From Actinomycetes bacterium (GTDB lineage: Bacteria; Actinomycetota; Actinomycetes; Propionibacteriales; Nocardioidaceae), in contig JAEZKN010000088.1 of NCBI GenBank assembly GCA_023415395.1, forward strand, positions 1 through 8,006: a DNA stretch of 8,006 nt. The letters run 5' to 3'. The translations under genes were made by a program, and so were the position numbers. The first letter of the stretch is position 1, and each line of letters starts with the position of its first letter. Positions 1-8,006 of the stretch are shown here, one piece after another. The notes under the pieces are model-generated. The model was not told the origin of the DNA. It did not search any database and saw only the letters and a program-made list of their open reading frames with translations.

Positions 1-16
1 ACCCAGCACCGTCACC

Positions 17-59
17 CGGTGGTTGAGGAAGGCGCGCAGCGCCTGTCTCGAAACCACCG
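17..59 (+). repeat. Hairpin-forming dispersed-type repeat, copy 1
   Basis: This is an imperfect inverted repeat. The outer arms CGGTGGTT (17-24) and AACCACCG (52-59) pair. GAG (25-27) pairs with CTC (47-49), and AGGCGC (30-35) pairs with GCGCCT (39-44) around a 3-nt loop (36-38). The unit recurs at 133-175; bases 16-62 and 132-178 differ at a single loop base (A38 versus T154). A diverged copy lies inverted at 75-115. It looks like a REP/MITE-like intergenic element of a kind I associate with Nocardioides-type genomes; that association is from memory. No coding potential is apparent. Confidence 0.75.
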
Positions 60-74
60 ACCAACGGACACCCC

Positions 75-115
75 GGAGGTCTCGAGACGGTTGCAGCGCA
101 ACCTCCTCGACCACC
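75..115 (-). repeat. Hairpin-forming repeat, copy 2 (inverted, diverged)
   Basis: Read on the minus strand this begins GGTGGTCGAGGAGG and ends CGTCTCGAGACCTCC, so it is the same element as the flanking copies in opposite orientation. Its inner stem GGTTGC (89-94) / GCAACC (98-103) has replaced the AGGCGC/GCGCCT stem of copies 1 and 3 while keeping the pairing and the 3-nt loop. Such compensatory change suggests that the structure is what is conserved. Its start lies exactly 58 bp from each neighbouring copy's start (17, 75, 133). Confidence 0.65.
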
Positions 116-132
116 GGACCCAACCCCGCCAC

Positions 133-175
133 CGGTGGTTGAGGAAGGCGCGCTGCGCCTGTCTCGAAACCACCG
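133..175 (+). repeat. Hairpin-forming repeat, copy 3
   Basis: This copy is nearly identical to copy 1 at an offset of 116 bp. The arms CGGTGGTT (133-140) and AACCACCG (168-175) enclose an inner stem AGGCGC/GCGCCT with loop 152-154. It begins about 23 bp beyond the stop of the minus-strand ATPase gene, so transcripts of that gene run into it. It could act as a 3'-end stabiliser or U-less terminator. No T-tract follows it, so termination is inference only. Confidence 0.75.
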
Positions 176-198
176 ACCGCCGGGGCGCCCGCATCGGG

Positions 199-1281
<1,083 letters not shown>

Positions 1282-1332
1282 GCTGCAACAACTCCTTCAC
1301 CGGCAGGTACGTGCCGGACGATCCGTCGTAAA

Positions 1333-1348
1333 GGTGAGGACGCTCACA
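1333..1348. promoter_or_regulatory. Candidate CRP/GlxR-family operator 1
   Basis: The sequence GGTGAGGACGCTCACA matches the CRP-family consensus TGTGA-N6-TCACA at 9 of the 10 half-site positions. It lies between the divergent ATPase gene and the lpqY-like operon, 51 bp from the ATPase ATG. Actinobacterial CRP homologues (GlxR in Corynebacterium, Crp in Mycobacterium) use this consensus and commonly control sugar uptake. No cAMP receptor gene lies in the window, so the regulator is inferred. Confidence 0.45.
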
Positions 1349-1381
1349 CTAGTCGGTGGCCGGTGGCCCGCTCCGAGTGGG

Positions 1382-1410
1382 TTTACAACCACCCCTCGGG
1401 GGGCTACATG
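1382..1410 (+). promoter_or_regulatory. Candidate promoter of the lpqY-sugABC operon
   Basis: A -35-like TTTACA (1382-1387; one mismatch to TTGACA) is followed after 17 bp by a -10-like TACATG (1405-1410, a weak match). This predicts a start near 1417 and a leader of about 26 nt carrying the strong AGGGAGG ribosome site at 1431-1437. An imperfect palindrome, GTGG(1377-1380)-N8-CCAC(1389-1392), overlaps the -35 and could be a repressor site. CCCC(1392-1395)-TC-GGGG(1398-1401) sits in the spacer. The -10 is weak, so confidence is modest. Confidence 0.35.
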
Positions 1411-1424
1411 TGATCTAGACCACG
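1409..1424. promoter_or_regulatory. Candidate CRP/GlxR-family operator 2
   Basis: The sequence TGTGATCTAGACCACG matches 10 of the 12 specified positions of the GlxR-type consensus TGTGA-NN-TA-NN-TCACA, including the central TA. It overlaps the end of the candidate -10 and the predicted start site, a position that would block transcription if the promoter call is right. Its centre is 76 bp from the centre of operator 1. Confidence 0.45.
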
Positions 1425-1442
1425 ACGACAAGGGAGGGTCGC

Positions 1443-2711
1443 ATGGCTCGAGCACAGCGCGTCCTGGCTGCATCCGCCGCTCTGGTGTCCGCCTCGGCCC
1501 TGCTCGCCGCCTGCTCGGCCAGCGCGAGCTCGAGCGACACCCTCATCTGGTACACGAACCCGGACGCCGGCGGGCAGGCCAAGGTCGCGGAGAACTGCTC
1601 CACCGACGACTACACGATCGAGACCCAGGTGCTCCCGCAGGACGCCAACCAGCAGCGGATCCAGCTGGCCCGGCGGCTCGCGGCCGAGGACCCCGAGATC
1701 GACATCATGAGCATCGACCCGCCGTTCACGGCGGAGTTCGCGAACGCCGGCTACCTCGCCGAGCTCCCCCAGGAGCTCCAGGACAAGCTCTCCGAGCAGT
1801 CCTTCGAGGGCGCCACCACGGCCGCCACCTGGGACGACCAGCTGGTCGTGGCGCCGTTCTGGTCCAACACGCAGGTGCTCTGGTACCGCAAGTCGTTCGT
1901 CGAGAAGACCGACCTGGACTTGAGCAAGCCGGTCACCTGGGACCAGATCATCGACGCGGCGGCCGACAACGGCGGCAAGGTCGCGGTCCAGGCCAACAAG
2001 TACGAGGGCTACGTCGTCTGGATCAACTCGCTGATCGCGGGCGCCGGCGGGGAGATCGCCACGGACACCGACAAGGGCGTCGACCTCAAGCTGGAGATCG
2101 ACTCCGACGCCGGGCGCGACGCGGCGGCCGTGATCCGCAAGCTCGCGCGCTCGGCGGCCGCCCCGGCCGACCTGTCGGTGGCCCAGGAGGGCCAGGCGGG
2201 CGGCACGTTCGGCTCCTCCCAGGGCGCGTTCCTCACCAACTGGACCTACATCTGGACCAACTACGACTCCACGCAGCCGGAGGTCAAGAAGGACCTCGGG
2301 TTCGCCCGCTACCCGCAGACCCGCGAGGGCGAGGAGTCGCGCCCGCCGTACGGCGGCATCGGGGTCGGCGTCTCGGCGTACTCGAACAACGTCGACGAGG
2401 CGATGGAAGCCATCGAGTGCATCACCAGCCCGGAGAACCAGGGCGTGAACGCCGAGCTCACCGGCAACATGCCGGCCAGCGCGAAGGGCTACGAGTACCC
2501 CGCGCTGAAGAAGATCTACCCGCAGGAGCTGCTCGACCTCTTCCAGGAGAGCCTCGACGCCGCGGCCCCGCGCACCGTGACGCCGTACTGGAGCGACATC
2601 TCCGGCGGCATCCAGAGCACCTGGCACCCACCGGCGGACGTGACCGAGAAGACGCCCGCGGAGTCACAGCAGTTCATCGAGGAAGTGCTGCAGGGAGAGA
2701 GGCTGTTGTGA
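1443..2711 (+). CDS. lpqY: LpqY-like trehalose-type ABC solute-binding lipoprotein
   Basis: This 422-residue extracellular sugar-binding lipoprotein begins the importer operon. The N-terminus is a lipoprotein signal peptide with lipobox LAAC (21-24), so Cys24 is the lipidation site and the mature protein is membrane-anchored. The body follows Mycobacterium LpqY as I recall it: QRIQLARRLA (71-80), the TAEFANAGY stretch (96-104), NTQVLWYR (142-149), VQANKYEG (182-189) followed by VVWIN, and a C-terminal AAAPRTVTPYW segment (373-383). Two further cysteines, C52 and C326, have apparent LpqY counterparts and may form a disulfide. LpqY is about 45 residues longer. The ATG is preceded by AGGGAGG (1431-1437, 5-nt spacing). 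The stop overlaps the GTG of the next gene. Trehalose as ligand is inferred from the LpqY-like sequence and operon order; another alpha-glucoside remains possible. Confidence 0.85.
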   Translation: MARAQRVLAASAALVSASALLAACSASASSSDTLIWYTNPDAGGQAKVAENCSTDDYTIETQVLPQDANQQRIQLARRLAAEDPEIDIMSIDPPFTAEFANAGYLAELPQELQDKLSEQSFEGATTAATWDDQLVVAPFWSNTQVLWYRKSFVEKTDLDLSKPVTWDQIIDAAADNGGKVAVQANKYEGYVVWINSLIAGAGGEIATDTDKGVDLKLEIDSDAGRDAAAVIRKLARSAAAPADLSVAQEGQAGGTFGSSQGAFLTNWTYIWTNYDSTQPEVKKDLGFARYPQTREGEESRPPYGGIGVGVSAYSNNVDEAMEAIECITSPENQGVNAELTGNMPASAKGYEYPALKKIYPQELLDLFQESLDAAAPRTVTPYWSDISGGIQSTWHPPADVTEKTPAESQQFIEEVLQGERLL

Positions 2712-3640
2712 GCACCGTGGCGAAGCCTCCGATGAAAGCGGTCGTGAGCGACCGCTCGCGCGCCGAGAACCGGCTGGGCCAGCGCCTGGTCCTGCCCGCG
2801 GTGATCGTCATGCTCGTGGTCACCGCCTGGCCGATGATCCAGGCGCTCTACCTCTCCCTCTACCGCTACCGGCTGACGACCCCGGACGACCGGGAGTTCG
2901 TCGGGCTGTCGAACTACGTCACGGTCCTGACCGACTCGCTGTTCTGGCGCGACACCTGGAACACCGTGATCATCATGGTCGTCACGGTCGCGGTCGAGCT
3001 CGTGATCGGCTTCGCGTTCGCGATGGTGATGCACCGCATCGTCTTCGCCCGCGGGGCCATCCGGACCTCGATCCTGATCCCCTACGGCATCATCACGGTC
3101 GTCTCGGCCTTCGCCTGGCAGTTCGCCTTCAGCCTCAACAACGGCTTCGTGAACGCGTGGTTCGCGTGGCTGCCGTGGATCAGCGCGGACACCAACTGGT
3201 TCGGGAGCCACTGGCCGGCGATGTTCGCGATCATGGTCTCGGAGATCTGGAAGACGACGCCGTTCATGGCGCTGCTGCTCCTGGCCGGGCTCTCGCAGGT
3301 GTCCGAGGACATGATCGAGGCCGCCAAGGTCGACGGCGCCACCTGGTGGCAGCGGCTGTGGAAGGTGATCCTCCCGAACATGCGGGCCGCGATCATGGTC
3401 GCGGTGCTCTTCCGGGCGCTCGACGCCTACCGCATCTTCGACAACATCTTCGTGATGACCCGAGGAGCGCAGGACACCGAGTCCTCGTCGTTCCTCACCT
3501 ACCGCCAGGTCATCGAGCAGATGCAGCTCGGCCTCGGCTCGGCGCTCTCGGTGCTGCTGTTCCTCAGCGTGCTGCTGCTGGCCTGGCTCATCGTCAAGCT
3601 GTTCAAGGTCGACCTGGCGCAGGCGAGGGGTGAGGGCTGA
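2708..3640 (+). CDS. sugA: SugA-like ABC sugar permease (MalF-type)
   Basis: This 310-residue inner-membrane permease is one half of the sugar channel. The GTG start at 2708 overlaps the upstream stop (GTGA), and the purine-rich stretch AGGGAGAGAGG (2692-2702) is its ribosome site, so translation is probably coupled. About six membrane helices are visible, roughly at residues 25-50, 84-108, 119-142, 170-195, 226-246 and 275-298. The cytoplasmic coupling loop, EAAKVDGATWWQRLWKVILP (204-223), is the classic EAA motif that docks on the ATPase. The segments MVMHR (106-110), LIPYGIITVV (123-132), WKTTPFM (181-187) and FRALDAYRIFDNI (235-247) closely follow mycobacterial SugA from memory. The same reading frame stays open upstream to 1100, but that extension runs out of frame through lpqY and is not coding. 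Confidence 0.88.
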   Translation: MSTVAKPPMKAVVSDRSRAENRLGQRLVLPAVIVMLVVTAWPMIQALYLSLYRYRLTTPDDREFVGLSNYVTVLTDSLFWRDTWNTVIIMVVTVAVELVIGFAFAMVMHRIVFARGAIRTSILIPYGIITVVSAFAWQFAFSLNNGFVNAWFAWLPWISADTNWFGSHWPAMFAIMVSEIWKTTPFMALLLLAGLSQVSEDMIEAAKVDGATWWQRLWKVILPNMRAAIMVAVLFRALDAYRIFDNIFVMTRGAQDTESSSFLTYRQVIEQMQLGLGSALSVLLFLSVLLLAWLIVKLFKVDLAQARGEG

Positions 3641-4479
3641 TGGCCGCGAACGAGACCCGCACGAAGGTCGGGACCTGGGTGGGCTTCGTGCTCGTCCTCG
3701 TCTGGTGCCTCCTGCCGGTCGTCTGGATCCTGTCGCTGTCCTTCAAGGGCCCCGACGAGACGGCCGCGGGCAGCCCGCAGTTCCTGCCCAAGGACCCGAC
3801 CCTCCAGAACTACCGGGACATCCTGGACAACCCCGACTTCCTCGACGCGCTGCGCAACTCCTTCGGCATCGCGCTGATCTCGACGCTGCTGTCGGTCATC
3901 TTCGCCACGCTCGCGGCGTACGCGATCGCCCGCCTGGAGTTCAAGGGCAAGAAGCTCGTGCTCTCGCTCGCGCTGGCCATCGCGATGTTCCCGGTCGTGG
4001 GCCTGGTCGGCCCGGTGTTCGTCATGTGGCGGTCCTTCGGGCTCGTCTACACCTGGCCCGGGCTGATGATGCCCTACATGTGCTTCACCCTGCCGCTGGC
4101 CATCTGGACGCTGTCGGCGTTCTTCCGCGAGATCCCGTGGGAGATGGAGCAGGCGGCCCAGGTGGACGGCGCCACGTCCTGGCAGGCCTTCCGCAAGGTG
4201 ATCGTCCCGCTGGCGGCACCGGGCGTCTTCACCGCCGCGATCCTGACCTTCTTCTTCGCCTGGAACGAGTTCGTCCTCGCGATCTCGCTGACGTCGACGA
4301 CGTCCTCACGCACGGTCCCGGCGCAGATGTCCTACTTCGTGGGACCCGACCCGTTCAACCCGCCGTACGGGCAGCTGGCCACCGCCTCGGTCGTGGTCAC
4401 CGTCCCGATCATCATCATCGTCCTGCTGTTCCAGCGAAAGATCGTCGCCGGCCTCACCTCCGGCGCGGTGAAGGGGTGA
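3640..4479 (+). CDS. sugB: SugB-like ABC sugar permease (MalG-type)
   Basis: This 279-residue permease is the second half of the channel. Its ATG at 3640 shares the A of the preceding TGA, and AGGGG (3626-3630, 9-nt spacing) is the likely ribosome site. Hydrophobic helices lie roughly at residues 12-34, 71-97, 105-130, 139-160, 194-213 and 248-264. The coupling loop runs EQAAQVDGATSWQAFRKVIVP (170-190), and a FFFAWNEFVLA segment (204-214) is typical of MalG-like permeases. It should pair with the SugA-like protein, both EAA loops contacting the ATPase dimer. Length and position fit sugB in the lpqY-sugABC cluster. The product is intact with no sign of frameshift. Confidence 0.88.
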   Translation: MAANETRTKVGTWVGFVLVLVWCLLPVVWILSLSFKGPDETAAGSPQFLPKDPTLQNYRDILDNPDFLDALRNSFGIALISTLLSVIFATLAAYAIARLEFKGKKLVLSLALAIAMFPVVGLVGPVFVMWRSFGLVYTWPGLMMPYMCFTLPLAIWTLSAFFREIPWEMEQAAQVDGATSWQAFRKVIVPLAAPGVFTAAILTFFFAWNEFVLAISLTSTTSSRTVPAQMSYFVGPDPFNPPYGQLATASVVVTVPIIIIVLLFQRKIVAGLTSGAVKG

Positions 4480-4482
4480 CCT

Positions 4483-5706
4483 GTGGCTGAGATCGACATG
4501 AGGAACATCGTCAAGAAGTACGGCGACGGGTTCCCTGCGGTGAACGACGTCAGCATCGACGTCCAGGACGGCGAGTTCATGATCCTCGTCGGGCCGTCGG
4601 GCTGCGGGAAGTCCACGCTGCTGCGGATGATCGTCGGCCTCGAGGACATCACCTCGGGCGAGATGGTGATCGGCGGCAAGGTGGTCAACGACCTCGCGCC
4701 GCGCGACCGCAACCTGGCGATGGTGTTCCAGAACTACGCGCTCTACCCGCACCTGACGGTCTACGAGAACATCGCCTTCCCGCTGCGCCTGGCCAAGGCC
4801 CCCGACGACGAGGTCGACCGCAAGGTGCGCGACGCGTCGAAGACCCTGGAGCTCGACGAGCACCTCGACCGCAAGCCGGGCAACCTCTCCGGAGGCCAGC
4901 GCCAGCGAGTGGCGATGGGCCGGGCGATCGTGCGGGAGGCCGACGCCTTCCTCTTCGACGAGCCGCTGTCGAACCTCGACGCCAAGCTGCGCGGTCAGAT
5001 GCGCACCGAGATCTCCCGGCTGCAGAAGCGGCTGGGGATCACGACGGTCTACGTCACCCACGACCAGACCGAGGCGATGACGCTGGGCGACCGGGTCGCC
5101 GTCCTCAAGCGCGGCGTGCTCCAGCAGCTGGCCACGCCGCGCGAGCTCTACGAGAACCCCGGCAACCTCTTCGTGGCGGGCTTCATCGGCTCACCGCCGA
5201 TGAACTTCCTGCCCGTCACCGTCGAGGGCACGACGGCCAAGCTCCCCTTCGGCGAGGTCCAGCTGCCGGCGGACCGGGCGCGCAAGGCCGACGGCAAGGG
5301 CCTGCTGATGGCCGGCATCCGGCCCGAGCACTTCGAGGACGCCTCGGTGAAGGACCACGACACGGCCGGCTCGACCTTCCGCGCGAAGGTGGAGGTCGTG
5401 GAGTGGCTCGGCAACGAGACCTACGCCTACATCCCCTTCGAGGCGCCACCGGAGGTCGAGGAGCAGCTGCGCCAGCTCGAGCGCGACCTGGACGGCGAGT
5501 CGCTGCACACCCAGCTGGTCGTCTCGCTCGACGGCGCGAGCCGGATCCAGGAGGGCGAGGAGGCCGAGATCTGGGTTGACGGCACCAAGATCCACCTCTT
5601 CGACCCCGAGACCGGCGAGAACCTCACCGTCGACCACGAGCACGCGGGGCGGATCCCGTCCCACGCGATGGAGGACGCCGCGGAGCAGCCGGCCGCGGCG
5701 GGCTAG
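4483..5706 (+). CDS. sugC: SugC-like ABC sugar transporter ATP-binding protein
   Basis: This 407-residue ATPase is the energising subunit of the importer. Walker A GPSGCGKST (37-45, K43), Q-loop Q83, signature LSGGQ (135-139), Walker B D159-E160, SNLD (163-166) and switch H193 are all intact. Residues from about 235 form the TOBE regulatory region, with GIRPEH (278-283). A charged insertion at about 322-342, within an EVEEQLRQLERDLDGES stretch, is absent from the divergent ATPase at 199-1281 but has a counterpart in mycobacterial SugC as I recall it. That supports a dedicated SugC role. A tail of about 22 residues follows the usual end (LTVDHE). GTG at 4483 is chosen because AAGGGG (4471-4476) lies 6 nt upstream and the next residues, AEIDMRNIVKKYG, fit the family N-terminus. 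The gene starts 3 bp after sugB ends. Confidence 0.9.
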   Translation: MAEIDMRNIVKKYGDGFPAVNDVSIDVQDGEFMILVGPSGCGKSTLLRMIVGLEDITSGEMVIGGKVVNDLAPRDRNLAMVFQNYALYPHLTVYENIAFPLRLAKAPDDEVDRKVRDASKTLELDEHLDRKPGNLSGGQRQRVAMGRAIVREADAFLFDEPLSNLDAKLRGQMRTEISRLQKRLGITTVYVTHDQTEAMTLGDRVAVLKRGVLQQLATPRELYENPGNLFVAGFIGSPPMNFLPVTVEGTTAKLPFGEVQLPADRARKADGKGLLMAGIRPEHFEDASVKDHDTAGSTFRAKVEVVEWLGNETYAYIPFEAPPEVEEQLRQLERDLDGESLHTQLVVSLDGASRIQEGEEAEIWVDGTKIHLFDPETGENLTVDHEHAGRIPSHAMEDAAEQPAAAG

Positions 5707-5713
5707 CTCCCGC
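5698..5713. terminator. Possible short bidirectional hairpin at convergent stops
   Basis: GCGGG (5698-5702) and CCCGC (5709-5713) form a 5-bp GC stem around a 6-nt loop that contains the shared CTAG of the two convergent stop codons. There is no T-tract on either side. It is placed where both transcripts should end, but such short GC stems arise easily in this composition. Confidence 0.3.
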
Positions 5714-6320
5714 TCGCGAGGCGGCGCCGGCGCGCCTTCGGCGGTCCCTTGCGGACCACCGTGACCGCGCCCATGATCGCCACGCCCCGCACCCGGACCG
5801 TCGGCGAGTCCGGCGTCAGCTGCGGCTCGACCTTGTCGCGCGCCTGCTCGAAGGCCCCCATGATCCCGACCCCGTCGACGATCACGCGGGTGTGGGCGTT
5901 GACGATGACGTCCACGGCGCCCATGAGGGTGTTGGCGGTGATCACCACCTCGCGGGTGGTGAAGACCGCCTCGCGCAGGTCGATGTCGATGCCACCCATC
6001 ACCGACAACGCGGTGTGCGTGGGGCCGACCTCCCACACGCCCTTGCGGTCGACCCCGGTCATCACCGCCCAGGACGACTCGTAGCGCGTCGCCGGGACGC
6101 CGGTCGGCATCCCGGCCGGGCGCACCGCGGGCAGGTCGTGGGTGAGCGGGACCAGGTCGGCATAGGTGCGCGCGGCGTACGTCGCCTCGAGCCGCTCGTC
6201 CAGCTCCTCGATCTCCAGGCGCCCCTCGCCGGCGGCCTGGCGCAGGATCTCGGCGACCTGGTGCCGGTCGGCGTCGGAGATCCGCAGCTGGCTGGGGTCT
6301 GGCTCGATCGGTCCCTCCAT
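5703..6320 (-). CDS. DUF1707 protein with LiaF-like C-terminal domain
   Basis: This 205-residue protein has no signal peptide or membrane helix. Residues 11-63 form a DUF1707 domain, the short helical module of many actinobacterial proteins (LRISDADR, then EIEELDERLEATYAARTYADL, ending LTHDLP). Residues 105-189 carry four spaced MG motifs (M108-G109, M133-G134, M154-G155, M183-G184), each followed by alternating hydrophobic strands. This is the repetitive beta pattern of the C-terminal domain of LiaF/YvqF cell-wall stress proteins. The tail KARRRR is strongly basic. I chose ATG at 6320 over GTG at 6329 because TAGGGT at 6328-6333 makes a good -10 whose transcript would begin at or next to this ATG. 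It is convergent with sugC, sharing 4 bp. Its molecular function is unknown; a role in envelope stress is inference from the LiaF likeness. Confidence 0.85.
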   Translation of the reverse strand: MEGPIEPDPSQLRISDADRHQVAEILRQAAGEGRLEIEELDERLEATYAARTYADLVPLTHDLPAVRPAGMPTGVPATRYESSWAVMTGVDRKGVWEVGPTHTALSVMGGIDIDLREAVFTTREVVITANTLMGAVDVIVNAHTRVIVDGVGIMGAFEQARDKVEPQLTPDSPTVRVRGVAIMGAVTVVRKGPPKARRRRLASGS

Positions 6321-6327
6321 GCGGCCC

Positions 6328-6333
6328 ACCCTA
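6328..6333 (-). promoter_or_regulatory. -10 element for leaderless DUF1707 gene
   Basis: On the minus strand this reads TAGGGT, a TANNNT-type actinobacterial -10, with 7 nt separating it from the ATG at 6320. That spacing puts the transcript start on or beside the start codon, as in leaderless mRNAs. No convincing Shine-Dalgarno precedes the ATG, and no clear -35 is visible. Confidence 0.5.
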
Positions 6334-6343
6334 GTCGGGCCGA

Positions 6344-6349
6344 TATCCT
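6344..6349 (+). promoter_or_regulatory. -10 element for leaderless fumarase gene
   Basis: TATCCT (TANNNT) ends 8 nt before the GTG at 6358, so transcription would begin at or just before the start codon. There is no Shine-Dalgarno upstream of that GTG. The -35 region, which would fall near 6321, is not recognisable and overlaps the divergent gene's start. Confidence 0.45.
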
Positions 6350-6357
6350 CGACGCTC

Positions 6358-8006
<1,649 letters not shown>

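Noticed and set aside
1..198. CRISPR array at the left edge
   Set aside because: Units alternate in orientation, are themselves imperfect hairpins with diverged stems, and the 15-17 bp gaps are too short for spacers.
1404..2627. Minus-strand open frame (407 codons) opposite lpqY
   Set aside because: Low-complexity Arg/Val/Leu/Gly product with no recognisable domain. The opposite strand encodes a clear lipoprotein.
4306..5061. Minus-strand open frame (251 codons) opposite sugB and sugC
   Set aside because: It crosses two real genes and is rich in Asp, His and Arg, which is typical of antisense shadows in GC-rich DNA.
5715..5740. GC palindrome near GGCGCCGGCGCGCC as a terminator
   Set aside because: It lies inside the codons for the basic tail of the DUF1707 protein and reflects Arg/Ala codon use; no T-tract follows.
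6319..6357. Upstream in-frame ATG (6319) as the fumarase start
   Set aside because: It lacks a ribosome site, would cover both leaderless -10 elements, and adds 13 residues not present in FumA-type N-termini.

Overview
This window is high-GC DNA with GTG and ATG starts, SD-led operons next to leaderless genes, and G/C-ending codons throughout. It looks like an actinobacterial chromosome. The gene content and the style of the left-edge repeats are what I would expect from Nocardioidaceae or a close relative; that placement is inference. Nearly all of the window is coding. The gene-free parts are bases 1-198 (repeats), 1282-1442 (a divergent control region) and 6321-6357 (a very short divergent control region).

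Layout: (1) Bases 17-175 hold three hairpin-forming repeat units in +/-/+ orientation, spaced exactly 58 bp apart. (2) 199-1281, minus strand, is a complete MsmK/UgpC/MsiK-type sugar ABC ATPase. (3) 1282-1442 is a divergent intergenic region with two CRP/GlxR-like palindromes and a plausible promoter. (4) 1443-5706, plus strand, is a tight four-gene operon: lipoprotein solute-binding protein, two permeases and a second ATPase. Its order and sequence match mycobacterial lpqY-sugA-sugB-sugC, the trehalose importer. (5) 5703-6320, minus strand, is a DUF1707 protein with a LiaF-like C-terminal repeat domain. It converges on the operon so closely that the two stop codons share one CTAG. (6) From 6358 to the right edge, plus strand, is a class I [4Fe-4S] fumarate hydratase that lacks only its extreme C-terminus.

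How the genes work together: the lipoprotein captures the sugar outside the membrane, SugA and SugB form the channel, and SugC powers it. The divergent ATPase is complete and could serve this channel or other sugar importers that lack their own ATPase, as MsiK does in Streptomyces. The CRP-like sites suggest cAMP-type global carbon control over both directions. The DUF1707 gene and the fumarase gene are divergent, and both appear to be transcribed as leaderless mRNAs from a 37-bp gap.

I see no clearly undescribed system here. The most useful second-look items are the two-ATPase arrangement around a trehalose-type importer, the paired CRP-like sites, the compact leaderless divergent promoter and the phased inverted repeat cluster.
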